Below the pieces are notes generated by a model that saw only the letters and a list, made by a program, of their open reading frames with translations, did no database searches and was not told the DNA's origin. From Camillea tinctor (Eukaryota > Ascomycota > Sordariomycetes > Xylariales > Xylariaceae), in assembly GCA_022578605.1 (NCBI GenBank), contig MU394053.1:62001-126000 (forward strand): a DNA stretch of 64,000 nt. Direction: 5' to 3'. This document shows positions 1 to 11,425 of this stretch, piece after piece. The position numbers were made by a program, and so were the translations under genes. Each line of letters opens with the position of its first letter. The first letter of the stretch is position 1.

Positions 1-981
1 TGAAAAATGAAGAGTAGTTGTAAAGAGATTGGAATGGGTGGTGTGTGTACCGATTTTAGAGCTTGCAACAGTCTGAGATAAGGCGCGCCGTAGTCGTCAG
101 TCAGTCATCATGATTACAACAAACTCGCCTACCTACTTATTTACATACATACATATAACCTAAATACATACATACAACATCAGACTCTCAAGGGATTATC
201 ATCCCATCTTTCCCACTTTCCACCCCTCACTTTTGTTTCTTCCCCGCTGCAAACTTATCATTGACCAACCAACTTATGAATTATTAATCAGGAACTCCTC
301 ATTCTCCCTTTCTCTGTTTTTCTTTTTCTTTTTTTTCCTCTTTCAACTTCTTCCTCCTATCCACTTGTCATGGTAAATTTCCAAATTGTAGTGAAATTTC
401 ATTGCAGCGTCAGTCCCCATATTAAAAGCGCACCCCCCCTCTAGGTCAAATTGATCATAATTCAAATCCTCAGTCTCAATCGAGTTTCCTGTCTCAATCC
501 ATTTGAAAGTCGCCGTCAGTTCTGGAAGAGAGGGTATTTTATTTCTATCTCTATGTGTTGTCTTAACGCTATTTCGTTGCCTTCATGTCTTGTCTCTTCT
601 ATTCTATTCCTCTCTATACCTAATCTCAACTCGAATAGGCCAGTCGCACGACGTTATGCTACCTGACCCCGTTATTCCGGTCTTTCCGTACCAGAGTTTC
701 CGGACTTACAGAGATAGCAGTGCCTTGCGGAGAGGGCGAGTGCAGGTTGTCTCGCCAGCTACCATCATTGCAATAAGAGGACACTTCGAAGAAAAGTTGG
801 TCTTCTCAGTGCCCCTGCCCTCCCCTCCCCGTGAGATCCCTCCGAAGATTGAAACCACCAACGCTCGAAAGTGCTAGATGACACAAAATGATCAACATGT
901 TGAGTTCGAAAATAAATTACCCATCACAACTGCTCTCTCGGGCTGATATTCAAGGTTCGTTGTTGCTTATTTTTCCTTTCT
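1..981. other. intergenic, no supported gene
   Basis: This stretch lies downstream of the desaturase gene. It is rich in pyrimidine runs and TACATA/TACCTA words. Two overlapping frames (451-666 and 503-877) are open but have no family likeness; the longer starts on TTG. I see no RNA gene or repeat family here. Confidence 0.6.
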
Positions 982-2486
982 CTACTGCTGCGGCTCCGTC
1001 TTCATAGGCTTGGTACCCAGGCCGTTCGTGTTCCTGAAGAATAGAACACCCTTTCCTTCACCCTTGGCCCCCTCGCTAGGCTCAACCCATTGGCACATTC
1101 TAGCGCTGCGCCACATGGCACGGAGGAAGCCAATGGAACCACCCTTGGTGTCCGAGCGATAGTGGCGGCCCATGACCTTCTTGATGGCCTCGGTTGCCTC
1201 ATCAGCATGGTAGAAGGGGATGGTCGAGATGTAGTGATGCAGGACGTGAGTCTCGATAATGCCGTGCAAGAGCTGACGCCCAATGAAGCCAAACTCACGG
1301 TCAATCGTCGCAGCAGCACCACGAACGTACGTCCAAGATGTGGGAGTATAATGCGGAAGAGACGGGTCGGTATGCTGAAGGAAGGTAATGGCAACTGTGG
1401 AACGTGGGTTGTTAGTTACGAAACGGACGCAAAAGAGTGAGTGAGGGGGTATTTACCGAGCCAGTGGTTAACCCAAAGGTAGGGTAGGAAGTACCAGACC
1501 AACATGTTCTTCCAACCGAAGGTGTTGCCGAGGATAGTGAGAACGCCAATGGTGATGGCCAGGCCCAAGTCGCTCAGGAGAATCAACTTGGCATCCTTGG
1601 CCTCGTATAGGGGGCTGCGGGGATCGAAGTGGTTGACACCGCCACCAAAACCGTTCTTCTTGCCCTTACCACGACCCTCTCTCTGACGCTCGTGGCAGTT
1701 GTGGCCAGTGACGTTAGTGAGGAGATAGTTAGGCCATCCCACCAATTGCTGACCAAGGAGCGTGAGGAAGGTGACGATGGGGGTCTCCTCGCCCAGCTCA
1801 GACAACTCATGGGCCATCTTGCCGAGGCGGCTGGCTCGCTCCTCGCGAGTTTTGGGCACGAAAACCATGTCTCGCTCCATGTGACCGGTAGCCTTGTGGT
1901 GCTTGCCGTGCGATATCTTCCAGCTGAAGTAGGGCACGAGAAGCGACGAGTGCAGGATCCAACCGACAGTATCATTCAGAACCTTGGAGGGGCTAAAAGC
2001 CTGGTGACCGCACTCGTGGGCCAAGACCCAGACCCCAGTGCCGAACAGACCTTGGATGAAGGTGTATAGGCCCCAGAGGGCAGCGCGAGCCGGAGTGGAG
2101 GGCACGTTCTCGGGGGTCAGGTAGGTGTTGAAGAGGTAGAAGGTGGTGCCCAGGCAGATAATGTCACGGAAGACATAGTACAGGCCGGTAATAGCGGAGC
2201 GGTTGAAGCAATGCTTAGGGATGGCATCGTGAATATCCTTGATGGTGTAGTCGGGGATTTGGAACTGGTTTCCGTAAGTATCGATGAGCTTGCCGTGAGA
2301 ATCGGCATTGTCGATGGAGGATAAGGAGGAGAGCGAGGTTGAAGAGGCCGAATGCCGGGGAGAGTCGACCGGAGAGCCAATGGCTGTGGAGGGTGACGAG
2401 ACATCGGTGTCTGCGGTGGTAGAGGTGATGGTACGGCGAAGAGCCGGGTTGTGGCGCGGAACGCCAGAAGCAGTTGCTGAAGCCAT
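982..2486 (-). CDS. FAD2: delta-12 (oleate) fatty acid desaturase
   Basis: Membrane-bound acyl-lipid desaturase of the endoplasmic reticulum that introduces the delta-12 double bond, turning oleoyl into linoleoyl chains. Two exons are read on the minus strand, 2486-1457 and 1394-982, giving 480 residues; the 62-nt intron starts GTAAAT and ends CACAG, and joins in phase 1. All three di-iron histidine boxes are present: HECGH at 157-161, HGKHH at 193-197 and HVLHH at 393-397. Several hydrophobic segments lie between them. The first 60 residues are Ser/Thr-rich and unlikely to be structured. The second-box context (SHGKHHKATGHMERDMVFVP) is typical of fungal delta-12 enzymes; a delta-15 or bifunctional activity cannot be excluded by reading alone. 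The start ATG follows a long CT-rich leader. The gene stands alone, with no partner in the neighbouring 3 kb. Confidence 0.96.
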
Positions 2487-2558
2487 GGCGATGCCAAATA
2501 GCTGGCTTGGCTAGGCTTGTTGATCGAGGCAAGCAAAGGTTGGCGGGGCTGAGATGTG

Positions 2559-2633
2559 AGGAGAGGGGGGGAGGAGGGGGGAGATGTAGAGAGAAGGAGG
2601 GAGGGAGAGAGAGAGAGAGAGAGGGAGAGAGGG
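2559..2633. repeat. purine (GA/GGA) tract in desaturase leader
   Basis: An almost pure purine tract on the plus strand, ending in a (GA)n run. On the minus strand it is a CT-rich block about 70-150 nt upstream of the desaturase ATG. Such polypyrimidine blocks are common in fungal promoters and 5' leaders of highly expressed genes, so a promoter or leader role is likely. Confidence 0.6.
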
Positions 2634-5600
2634 ATATTAAAAAAAAAGAAATAAAGAAAGAAAGAGTGTATAGTATATAACGTATAGACTGGACTGAACT
2701 GGATTATGTAGACTGGTTACTCTGTAGGACTAGCGGAAACAATGCCGAGCCGAGGACCAAAAGGGGGAAAGGAACTTGAACCTTTGGGAAGACAAGACGC
2801 CCGAGACCCTAAGTACCTATGTGTACATGTATATATGTATGGGTATGTACTACCCTACTATGTGTATGTACGAGGGGAGCTGGGGAGGAAGTTAAGAGAC
2901 AAGTGGAGGTAGGAAAAGAAGAAGAAAAGCGTTGGTGGGGGTTTGATGAAGCTAGGGGGTGGGAAACAGTTTTTAGTAAGGGTTTAAAATAAATATACTT
3001 TGTTATATAAAAAAAATAAAAAATAAAAACCTTAAAGACAATAATAGTCAAAGTATGTACACTAAGTATATACTACACTAAAAAAGAAAGTCTGTTTCTT
3101 TTTATTATTTTTTCTTTTACCCTTTTTAGCTATACTTAACGAAAAACTTTTTTTTTGAGGTTGCTGTTTAGATATCGATACCCTTAAAGTACCAACTTCC
3201 CTTTTCTTTAAAAAGGTTTTGTGCTTTTGTATTTCACAGTCCCATTTATCAGACGTTACCTGTGTACAACTAGGTGTATGTTTTTTGAGATACATTCAAC
3301 AGAGGGTAATAAGAATAGGTAGATAGAATGAAAACCGGAACAAAAAAAAAAAAGGAAGAAAAAAGAATGCGGGATGCAGATCGAAAAAAAAAAAGAATGT
3401 GGAGAATGACACTTTGTATCACTGTACACCTGAACTACCTACTACCTAGTACACCACATACTCGACACAGGTAACGAGTACGGGTTACATAGAGAATACA
3501 TAATGAAGTTAGGCATTGGCACCTGGCACATAAGTAGTTGGGCTGTATGACACTTTACATAGTACATATAGGTACTTCTTGGTGTAACTTGAATGTAGAG
3601 TACATTTCTCCTTCTCTCTTTCTCTCCTATCCCAGCAAATTTTTTTTTCAGGGTCTAGTAGGAGTCAGGGCAATCCTTATCCTCCCCCCAAACTAATAAG
3701 ATTCAGGGATGACGGGTTTACATCTGATGCCAAGTCCCCACTATTGCCCAAACGAACTAACCCTAACTTTCTTCTTCGTTTTCCGTTTTTTTCCCCCTTC
3801 GTCAGTCAATTGACCATCCAGCGTGCGTCTTTTGGTCAATGTAACTTTTTTTTTCGTGCTTCCCTTTTATTATTTTTAATTATTATTTTTTGTTCTCTCT
3901 TTTCCCGTCCCAAGCCCCGCGGATAAGGCTCTTCCAAACTAACCTAAAGAATTTGACCCACTCTCCCTCTCTGCCTCCCCCGCCACCTTCTCTCCCTCTC
4001 CTTCTCCTACCTATTATCTGTATGTGTAATAAGTCAGAATACGTTATTACCTTGTACTAGTGTATTAGTAGTAAGAGAGAGCACACCGCTTAGGTTCGGG
4101 GTGATAAGTTCACCAAGAATCAGCCACCTATAGACCTAGACTCCAAGTCAGACCGCCCACTCTCTTGAGTTGACGATTTCAAGCCTCAAGCCACTGTGAG
4201 GCCCCCTATTACCCGTTTCACCCAGGTTAAACTGCATCATTGATGTTGCTCCCCAGCTGAACGAGGGTACCAATATTCTGATAATAGCCTTTTACAGTCT
4301 GACACTAGATAATATTTGATCACGCATACATATACCTACTACACATCCTCCAGTACAATCAGTTATACGTGTTACCCTCTACTAGTGATGATAGTAATGA
4401 TGATTATGTTGATTACAGTATTCCCATACCCGCATGTCATGTCATGTCCCATTCTTGATGACCTACCTAGGCCTTGTCTCATTCGTGTGTGGGAAAAGCG
4501 GCGTATAATGCGGGATACTCTAGTACCCTTCACGATCGATGTTTGTTTCTCCACGGCGTCAAATCACGTTTTCTAGCTCCATAATTGGAAGTTAACTAAC
4601 AATAGGAATATAGGTAGATATTCTTAAGTTAGCTCTTTCATTGCCATGCACGACACGTTTAGGATACTACTGCTATTCCCACCACATACAGTCGTTAGCA
4701 ATGCTGAAATATCTTCCAACGAGGCACACATAGCTCTCTCATTGTGCATGAACTGAAAAAAGGAGCCGCCTACAGTTACACTCTTCCTACCATCCCGGCT
4801 TCTGAATCGTGGCAAGCAGGGTTTAACCTGCGCGCCTGGTTGAATCGGGAATCCACTTCAAACCTGGGCAGCTGGGTTTAGCGGTTTAGATGCAGATGTA
4901 CTAGATTGCATGGATTCTCCACCTTGTTCGTTGTATTCGCTTGGTTCTTTTTCTTTTTCTTTTTTTTTTTGTTTTCTGTTGGGGAAGACTAAATCGATGA
5001 ATTGTTGAGAAGGGGTAACGAAAAGCATAACGAGATAGATAGAGGGGACGAAAAAAAAAAGAATTGCTGATCCCGTCAACCTTTTTCCCAATTTGTCTTT
5101 TTCAAGGATTATGGAGCTGTGCTAGTGTTAGTCATGTATTCGTTCTGGCCCTGTGCACTACATAATAGTGCAGCATATGTATACAGCATATGCTGCGGTT
5201 ACTACAAACAAACATACATATATACATATTCACACCTATTCCCAGGTTTTATCCCTCCCCAACTTGCCCCTACCCAACCCATCAACCTGACTCGAGTACC
5301 TTTTATCTCTTTTTTTTTTTGGCCTTCCCCTCCCCCCTATTTTCTTCACTATCCCCCCCCCCTTTTCCCCCTCATCTTCCCCCTTGAAGGAGGTAGTAGG
5401 TTGTGGTCTCAGCCACGTGTTTATCGCTTCTTTCCTCTTGATCCACTCCACCTTGTTGGTTTCTTCAATATAAGATACAACTAAAATTCCCAGCCAACCA
5501 ACGACCCGACCCGAGGTTGATATCTACATCTAAGTTATCTGATCTTACATGTGAAGAAAAAAAAGTATCCTTCTTTGACATGTGTATGCTATTCTCGCCT

Positions 5601-6373
5601 CTCTTACACAAGGATCATCCTGTCCACGCTTCAAGAAAGGAATTGTGCTTATAGGAAGTCATCATCATCATCATCAGCAGCAGCAGCAGCACAGTTACCC
5701 GTTTCGTGTTCTGCGTGTTTTTCCCACTAGTTGACTAAAACCTAGGTTACCTACCTATTTGCCTAGCTAGCCTGTCCTTCGGTTTTCTCTGCCGTACTTG
5801 GCTGGCTGAAAGATGCATTTATTGGTCTTGCATAAAGTATTTACATGTGCATGTGTATCAATGTGTCAACACGACCTACATAGGTTACCGTCTACACAAA
5901 AAGCCTCCCGATTCGTAAAGAGAAGAAGCACCAACCTAGCTTTAACTACTAAAAAGAAACCAGAAAGAGGAGGGGCTGGGGGAGGTTTCGTACACAACAT
6001 GAAGTTGTATCAAGTTGCTAAAAAGCAACTACAAAGACCTTGCTGGTCAGGGTACGGAATTTCTTTAGTTTGACACGATGATATACTACGTAAATAATAA
6101 TACACTACTACCTACTTACCCACGTACGATGGTCATCAATAGTACACAGATGGGTTTTTCAAACGGTCTTGGCAACTAAACTCTTTTCTCCCTCTTCCTT
6201 TTTTTCCCTCCCATTTATTTTCCGGTATCTCCTCGTCTCTTGTCTTTTAGTTACATGTGCCCGCTGTGTATCTCAAGCCGAGCTTTTCTAACTGACCAGA
6301 TGTCATATATCTATCTAAGGTGTGCAAGGGTATGGCCTTTTGCCAGAGAGGTAAGTTTAGCAATCTAGGTAAG
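2634..6373. other. long intergenic region, no supported gene
   Basis: About 3.7 kb between the desaturase (its promoter side) and the 3' end of the next minus-strand gene. It contains many A/T homopolymers, CT-rich blocks and TACCTA words. Open frames here are short and without family resemblance. No RNA gene is recognised. Confidence 0.6.
5660..5692. repeat. compound (ATC)n-(AGC)n microsatellite
   Basis: Six CAT/ATC units run directly into five CAG/AGC units inside the intergenic region. No open frame covers them, so this is a non-coding trinucleotide microsatellite. Confidence 0.85.
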
Positions 6374-9300
6374 TTATACCGCAGTAGTGCCCGTCTGCTC
6401 GTTCGGGTTCGATATGTTCCCCAGCTTGAGCTCGAGCTCTCGCTTCCACTGCTCGATAGCCTGAACCTTATCCTCGAGCCGCTTGTTCTTACTGCGCAGG
6501 AAGTTGCACTTCCTCTCCGCATCGAGCTGCTCGAAGTCCGCTGTCATGGCCGTCATCTCGCGGGCCGACCTGTTGTTAAACTTGCTGGCCCCTCTGTTTC
6601 TACTCTTGCTCTTGCTCCTGCTCCTGCCCCTGTTTCTGTTCCCGTTCTCCTGATGTAGATCGTGCGGGGTACCCTTTTCGTTCTTCTGCTGCTGCTGTCC
6701 CGACGGGACCCGGTCTCGCCACCACTGCCGCTGCCGCTGTTTATTGTCCCGTCGTCCCCCCGGGGTAAGGGACCCGGACGAGACGAAAAGGTTCGAACTG
6801 GCCCCGCTGCCCCCGGTGAGCGATGACGATGACGTCGAAGGCCATAATTGGGTACGGGTCTGCTTCGCGGGGGTTGAGAAGGGGAGGGAGGGCTGTGGTT
6901 GGGGCTGATATCGTCGGTTGTTGGGACGATGGGGATGGGGATTCGGGGTGATACCATGACAGGTGGTACGATTACGGGTACGATCTAGTGATAGTGATAG
7001 CGATGTTGATGATGACACGTTGTTGTGGAGGTCTTCTGATACTGCTACTGCTGCTGTTGCCAGCGGGGAAGAGCACAGAGACAAAGATGACGATGTACTA
7101 TCTTGTACCCCTTGTCCTTGCTCATGCTCGTGCTTTTTTGCGTGGTGCGTAAGCGAGGAGCTGCTTCTGTTGGGGAAAGGTAAGTCTGCGGGGGTACTGG
7201 CGGTGGTAGCGGTCTTGTCTGGTAGTTGCTGCTGCTTCTGCCGTTTCCTAGGTAGATTCTGGTCGAGGCTGGGAGACGACACCGCCGGGAGGAACAGGAA
7301 GGAGTTGTCGAGATTCTCGTCATTATTCCAATTAGCCACATTCGGACTGCTACTTCTAGTACTACTACTGCTACTCCGCGGCGGTGGGTAGGCGCTAATG
7401 CTCTTCTTGCGTTTGCGTCCTTGAGAGCTGCTCTGTTCGATTACTTTTGCCGTAGCTACTACTGCCCGCTTCTCTTTCTGGTGATCCGCCGGCATAGACG
7501 ATGTTTTATGATTGCGGTGAGAGGAGGGCGCTCCTATAGCTCTTGAGGAAGTGGTACTGCTACCGCCGCTGTTGCTGTCGTCTTGGTAGGATACTTTAGG
7601 GGTTGAGGGCTCCTGGTGAGAGGGGGATTGCGTGTTGAAGGGTTGCTCGCTTAGGTGGCTACGATGGCGACGGCTGCGGCTGCGGCTGCGGCTGCGGCTT
7701 GTCGAAGTCGAAGATGACATATCATCGCGACTATTGTTATTATTCTCCGTATTACCAGTAGCCCCAATGCTCCGGTTTTCATCTAGTGTACCGTCTGGCT
7801 GCTGGCAACGTGACCCCGGATCTTCCGATTTCTGTATCTTTCGCTCTCTGGGTGATGTAGCGTAGTTGGCATTCTGCGTAGTGACGGTAGTGTCAATCTT
7901 CTCTGCTGCTACGCGTCTGCCAAGCTCCTCTATGTCCGGCAAGCTCTCCATGTCCGAAATACCATCGTTGTAATTAGTACCCGCATCCTGGCCCCTGTCC
8001 GGAGACGACAAAAGTTGTTCGTTAGGCCTGGGGCAGGCTGAGTCACCATCCCCTGAAATAGAGTGTGTGTAGTGTTTGAATGGCCGTCTTGGTGTTCTAG
8101 GTGGCGTGTCAACGGATCCCGATAACGCGAACGTAGACGTGATGTATGATGGTCCTCCTCGCGGTAGAGACTGGATGTCTTGATCCGTAACAGCAGTGAT
8201 GGCATTTGCAGACGATGGCCGGCCATAGAACACGGATGGTCTGACCTCCCTTTTATCAACTCCAGAAGTCATGAACTGTGATGGTTTCTGTACTTGGTGT
8301 GAGGCTTTAACTGTTGCTGCTGTTTTCTGTTTGCCGCCCAACTTCTGCGCAAACTGCTTTCGCCGACCTGGTGTTGCTGATCGCTTCCTAGGCTTTGGTA
8401 GGCTCTGACTTGTTTCTTTCTGGCTCGATTTAGAAGATATGGATGCCGCTATCTGGGACATTCCACCAGACCCTTCGGTATCTACATTCTGCGGCGTAGT
8501 CGGAGTAGGTGTACCGTAGCTCGCAGCTTTATCTATATCTACTAATATATTCCTGTCTGGCTGGGCCTTGTTACTCGACTCTGCACAAGATGAGCCAATC
8601 CCATCAAACAATCCAGTTGTTCCCACAACAGAGGGTGTACCACGCAATGGCGTGCTCATAATAGCGGATAAAGGACGAATACCGAACATAGGACTTGGCT
8701 GCGGTTCAAAATTATACAGCGAATTTTCCCAAGTTGCTGGCAAGATCTGTCTAGATGATCCTTCTGTATTATTGCCAAATCTCAAGATAGGAGTCAGTGA
8801 GAACTGCAGAGGCTCCTCCTCTGCATCGGATGCTTCAAGAAAAGAAAAAGAAATATCGTCCCCTTTGCCATCTTTTTTAGCACTGTTGGGTCCTTGAATA
8901 GTGTTCTCTTTGTTTTCATCGAGAATATTCAAGAAATCATCAAATGACTGGGCAGGCTGTAGATTCAAAGGTGGTTGAAGAACCTTGCCTGACCAAGCCG
9001 GTGGCGAGGCCGGATCAAGGTCCTTCTCGATAGAACGTAGCGGGGCAGGGCTGGTGTTTAGGCTCGCCATACCGTTGTTGTGGTAATCCTCGTCAGAATC
9101 TTCACTGGAAGACTTATCAGACGACTCATCTTCGGACTCATCTGACGAGTCCGAGGAGCTTTCATCAGACGTTGAAGAGTCCGTCGAGTCTCCAGCATCT
9201 TCCTGTACTGACAACACTAGGTCTGTAATGTGCTTCTGGTATAACTGCTGGACTGGAGGGTCGAGGATAAGGTCGCTGAGGTTATTAGGTAGCTTTTTGT

Positions 9301-9922
9301 TTACCAATCGAGATCCCAATACCTGTTTGAAATTTTGAGCCCCGAGATTCTCCTCAATGAGTTGGCCTGCCTTGTCGAGGTAAAACTTTAGCTCACGGCA
9401 CTTCCATACGCGCACCCACTGGTCGATGCAAGCATCGTGTTCAGGCTCTGGGTTTCGTTTTGCCGGCGTCACCCCCCTTTTTGTCCTCTTGCGCCGGCTC
9501 CGACATATGCTCTTTACCTCAATGTTCACTTCGGCACACGTCTTAAAAAAGCCGCCCCGGACGTCGGTGGAGAACTCTTCTAGAACAGGCCTGTAAGACT
9601 CATCCTCTAGACTCTTGCTCCCCGTCGGGGCATCCAAGATCCCACGTACATGCTTGAAGCATATCTTAAGTAGCCGTACCTTCTCCCCGGGGGTCAGGGG
9701 CATCCGGTCTGTCTCCCTTGATCCTTTGACTGTCTTGATAGTCCCTGATTTTCTTGCCGCTTGCGATGCCTGATCATTGATATCATGATCGCGAGAAGAA
9801 GCTGGCGTATTCGGTTGGGTTGGCGGCTGTGAGGATGTGGGAGGAGAAATGGGTCTTTGGGATGTGGTAGCACGTAGCTTAAGGCACCCGGATAGCTCGG
9901 GATCTCCTTTATTTCTTCGCAT
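6374..9922 (-). CDS. large low-complexity nuclear-type protein, unknown function
   Basis: One uninterrupted frame; the first ATG is at 9922, giving about 1,182 residues (the frame opens upstream at a GTG). I do not recognise a named family. Residues about 78-190 form a compact helical domain with Leu, Cys and His at conserved spacing (KVRLLKICFKH) and a later ACIDQWVRVW segment; a similar arrangement occurs in the gene at 11,833-13,506. A highly acidic Ser/Asp/Glu tract follows (about 250-290), then long Ser/Thr/Pro/Gln-rich disordered stretches, an RSRSRSRSRR block, and many basic clusters. The last 60 residues are strongly charged and helical (around NFLRSKNKRLEDKV), a likely coiled coil. 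Composition suggests a nuclear DNA- or chromatin-associated scaffold; this is inference. No intron is required, unusual for a gene this long in this window. Confidence 0.72.
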   Translation of the reverse strand: MRRNKGDPELSGCLKLRATTSQRPISPPTSSQPPTQPNTPASSRDHDINDQASQAARKSGTIKTVKGSRETDRMPLTPGEKVRLLKICFKHVRGILDAPTGSKSLEDESYRPVLEEFSTDVRGGFFKTCAEVNIEVKSICRSRRKRTKRGVTPAKRNPEPEHDACIDQWVRVWKCRELKFYLDKAGQLIEENLGAQNFKQVLGSRLVNKKLPNNLSDLILDPPVQQLYQKHITDLVLSVQEDAGDSTDSSTSDESSSDSSDESEDESSDKSSSEDSDEDYHNNGMASLNTSPAPLRSIEKDLDPASPPAWSGKVLQPPLNLQPAQSFDDFLNILDENKENTIQGPNSAKKDGKGDDISFSFLEASDAEEEPLQFSLTPILRFGNNTEGSSRQILPATWENSLYNFEPQPSPMFGIRPLSAIMSTPLRGTPSVVGTTGLFDGIGSSCAESSNKAQPDRNILVDIDKAASYGTPTPTTPQNVDTEGSGGMSQIAASISSKSSQKETSQSLPKPRKRSATPGRRKQFAQKLGGKQKTAATVKASHQVQKPSQFMTSGVDKREVRPSVFYGRPSSANAITAVTDQDIQSLPRGGPSYITSTFALSGSVDTPPRTPRRPFKHYTHSISGDGDSACPRPNEQLLSSPDRGQDAGTNYNDGISDMESLPDIEELGRRVAAEKIDTTVTTQNANYATSPRERKIQKSEDPGSRCQQPDGTLDENRSIGATGNTENNNNSRDDMSSSTSTSRSRSRSRSRRHRSHLSEQPFNTQSPSHQEPSTPKVSYQDDSNSGGSSTTSSRAIGAPSSHRNHKTSSMPADHQKEKRAVVATAKVIEQSSSQGRKRKKSISAYPPPRSSSSSTRSSSPNVANWNNDENLDNSFLFLPAVSSPSLDQNLPRKRQKQQQLPDKTATTASTPADLPFPNRSSSSLTHHAKKHEHEQGQGVQDSTSSSLSLCSSPLATAAVAVSEDLHNNVSSSTSLSLSLDRTRNRTTCHGITPNPHPHRPNNRRYQPQPQPSLPFSTPAKQTRTQLWPSTSSSSLTGGSGASSNLFVSSGSLTPGGRRDNKQRQRQWWRDRVPSGQQQQKNEKGTPHDLHQENGNRNRGRSRSKSKSRNRGASKFNNRSAREMTAMTADFEQLDAERKCNFLRSKNKRLEDKVQAIEQWKRELELKLGNISNPNEQTGTTAV

Positions 9923-10981
9923 GCTCACTAAACTTATATTAGGGAGTAAAGGAACCACTCAGATTTCTCTAGTATTCTCGAAAAGTATCTTCTCAGCATC
10001 AAATGGTACGCCCTTTCTCGCCACTAAAATGAAGTCCACCTCCAAAAATGTTCAAAAGGGCTAACTGAATAACCCCTGAAGGGTCAAATTTCAAGATATT
10101 TATATCTAGCGGGGTTGAAGCCGTGGTCAGCGAAGTCGATCTGGTTAGAATGAATACTATGACTCGGACAGTGGAACAAAACATCAAGAAATATGATTCG
10201 CAAAGGAGGCGGGAAGCTTTTAGTATATGAGCAGAGACTAGCACGCTATTGAGCCCTACTCTCAGACGCGACACGAGGACACGAAAAATACGCGAGGAAA
10301 CCCCCTTGTTCTCTTTAATTATTAATTGGCCAATTCTCTGGTAAGGGGATGTCATCATGTTAACGATAGCTGTGCGCTCAGACGCGTGAATACGGCAGCC
10401 AGCCACATGGGAAGGCGTTGGCATCGATGTCGGGATGGTAGAGTAGGTATTTGTTTGAGATTGCTCAAGAATTTCTTATTCCACCTCCAAACGGAAACAC
10501 TTCCGAATGCTTGCCATCCCTGGCCAACGCCCATCTCCGTGAGCGAGGTCATTTATTGCTAACCATTGGTCAATTCACGTAAAAAGCAAACGCCACTACC
10601 GTTCCTTTTTTTTTTTTTCTATCTCAGGCTTCTTGTCAGTGCTGAATAGTCTTGCCCTAGGCACACCTGTGAGCTACAGACGAAGTTTTCAGGATCCGTA
10701 CACACCTAAGTACTCATATGTAATTATGCCAGTAATATAAAATAATTCCTTAAAAGTTCTTTCTCAATAGGAAAGTAACCAGTTGACGAGTGTCATAAAT
10801 AATCCCTATAAGTGCCTTTTATTTTCTACGAATGAAGCCCACGTTGCCATCCCTCATCAGCCTCGTCAGAAACATGACAAGTCACTTAATGAGTTGTGTG
10901 AATAACTCTCCTGAATAATTCGCACTGTCTGTAGAGGGATCGTAGCGACGGTACACACAGTCTAGCAGTTTTTCTTGAAAG
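9923..10981. other. intergenic, promoter side of the 6.4-9.9 kb gene
   Basis: About 1 kb upstream of the large minus-strand gene. A minus-strand frame at 9999-10424 is open but shows no family features and its composition differs from the neighbouring coding sequence. No RNA gene was seen before the SINE that begins at 10,996. Confidence 0.55.
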
Positions 10982-10995
10982 TAGAGAATACACCC
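10982..10995. repeat. left target-site duplication of SINE
   Basis: The 14-mer TAGAGAATACACCC lies directly before the tRNA-like head and is repeated without mismatch at 11,412-11,425, directly after the (ATC)n tail. Confidence 0.9.
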
Positions 10996-11411
10996 TCGGC
11001 CACATGGCGCAGTTGGTCAGCGCCTGGCTTACATTTCTGTGGGAACTAAATGTACGTGGGTTCGAATCCCGCTGTGGCCACGCTTGTTTGTTAAAGTGTA
11101 TGGGGGCACTTTAACAGCAAGAGACCCTTCCTACCTGAGATGCTAGGTTTTCTTCCAGTACCACAAAAAGTCTTGTATTAATTTATCTTGTACGGCTCAA
11201 TGCCAATAAAAATTCTTGTATTAGTTATGTACGGTATATGGTTTTTCCTAGCATCAAAAGCGGTTTTCCTTTGTTTACTTTAACACGTTGGTACGGGGTT
11301 TTTCCCTTACTCCAACCGTCCTATGCCCTATACAGGGATAAGGGCTTACAGTATATAATACTAGATAGGTCCGCCCGGACGTTAAAAATATCATCATCAT
11401 CATCATCATCA
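10996..11411 (+). mobile_element. tRNA-derived SINE retroposon
   Basis: A 416-bp non-coding element with the hallmarks of a SINE. The head (about 10,998-11,080) is tRNA-like: a 7-bp acceptor pair GGCCACA/TGTGGCC, a D-arm, and a T-arm. The anticodon region cannot fold into a normal 5-bp stem and is 9 nt too long, so it is not a working tRNA. The body (11,081-11,388) is unrelated to tRNA, and the 3' end is an ATC/CAT repeat. Perfect 14-bp direct repeats flank it. Such elements are transcribed by RNA polymerase III from internal boxes and moved by a partner LINE, usually one sharing the 3' end. No partner LINE and no second copy is visible in this window. It sits between two genes that share a domain. 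Confidence 0.88.
11005..11069 (+). promoter_or_regulatory. internal RNA polymerase III A and B boxes
   Basis: The A box TGGCGCAGTTGG is at 11,005-11,016 and fits TRGCNNAGYNGG at every position. The B box GGTTCGAATCC is at 11,059-11,069 and fits GGTTCGANTCC at every position. The A-B distance (about 43 nt between boxes) is within the range of tRNA-type promoters, so the element may still be transcribed. Confidence 0.85.
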
Positions 11412-11425
11412 TAGAGAATACACCC
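11412..11425. repeat. right target-site duplication of SINE
   Basis: Exact copy of the 14-mer at 10,982-10,995, immediately after the (ATC)n tail; marks the insertion point of the SINE. Confidence 0.9.

Noticed and set aside
503..877. 124-codon plus-strand open frame
   Set aside because: Starts on TTG, composition unlike neighbouring coding sequence, no family motif.
1090..2514. Several plus-strand open frames antisense to the desaturase
   Set aside because: They are shadows of the GC-rich desaturase exons; the minus-strand frame carries all catalytic motifs.
5660..5692. CRISPR-like or coding repeat
   Set aside because: Plain trinucleotide microsatellite without spacers or an open frame.
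9999..10424. 141-codon minus-strand open frame
   Set aside because: No recognisable domain, ends before the large gene and does not splice into it in frame in an obvious way.
10998..11080. Functional tRNA gene
   Set aside because: Acceptor, D and T arms look right, but no 5-bp anticodon stem can form and the region between D and T arms is too long; the flanking duplication and ATC tail show it is a SINE head.
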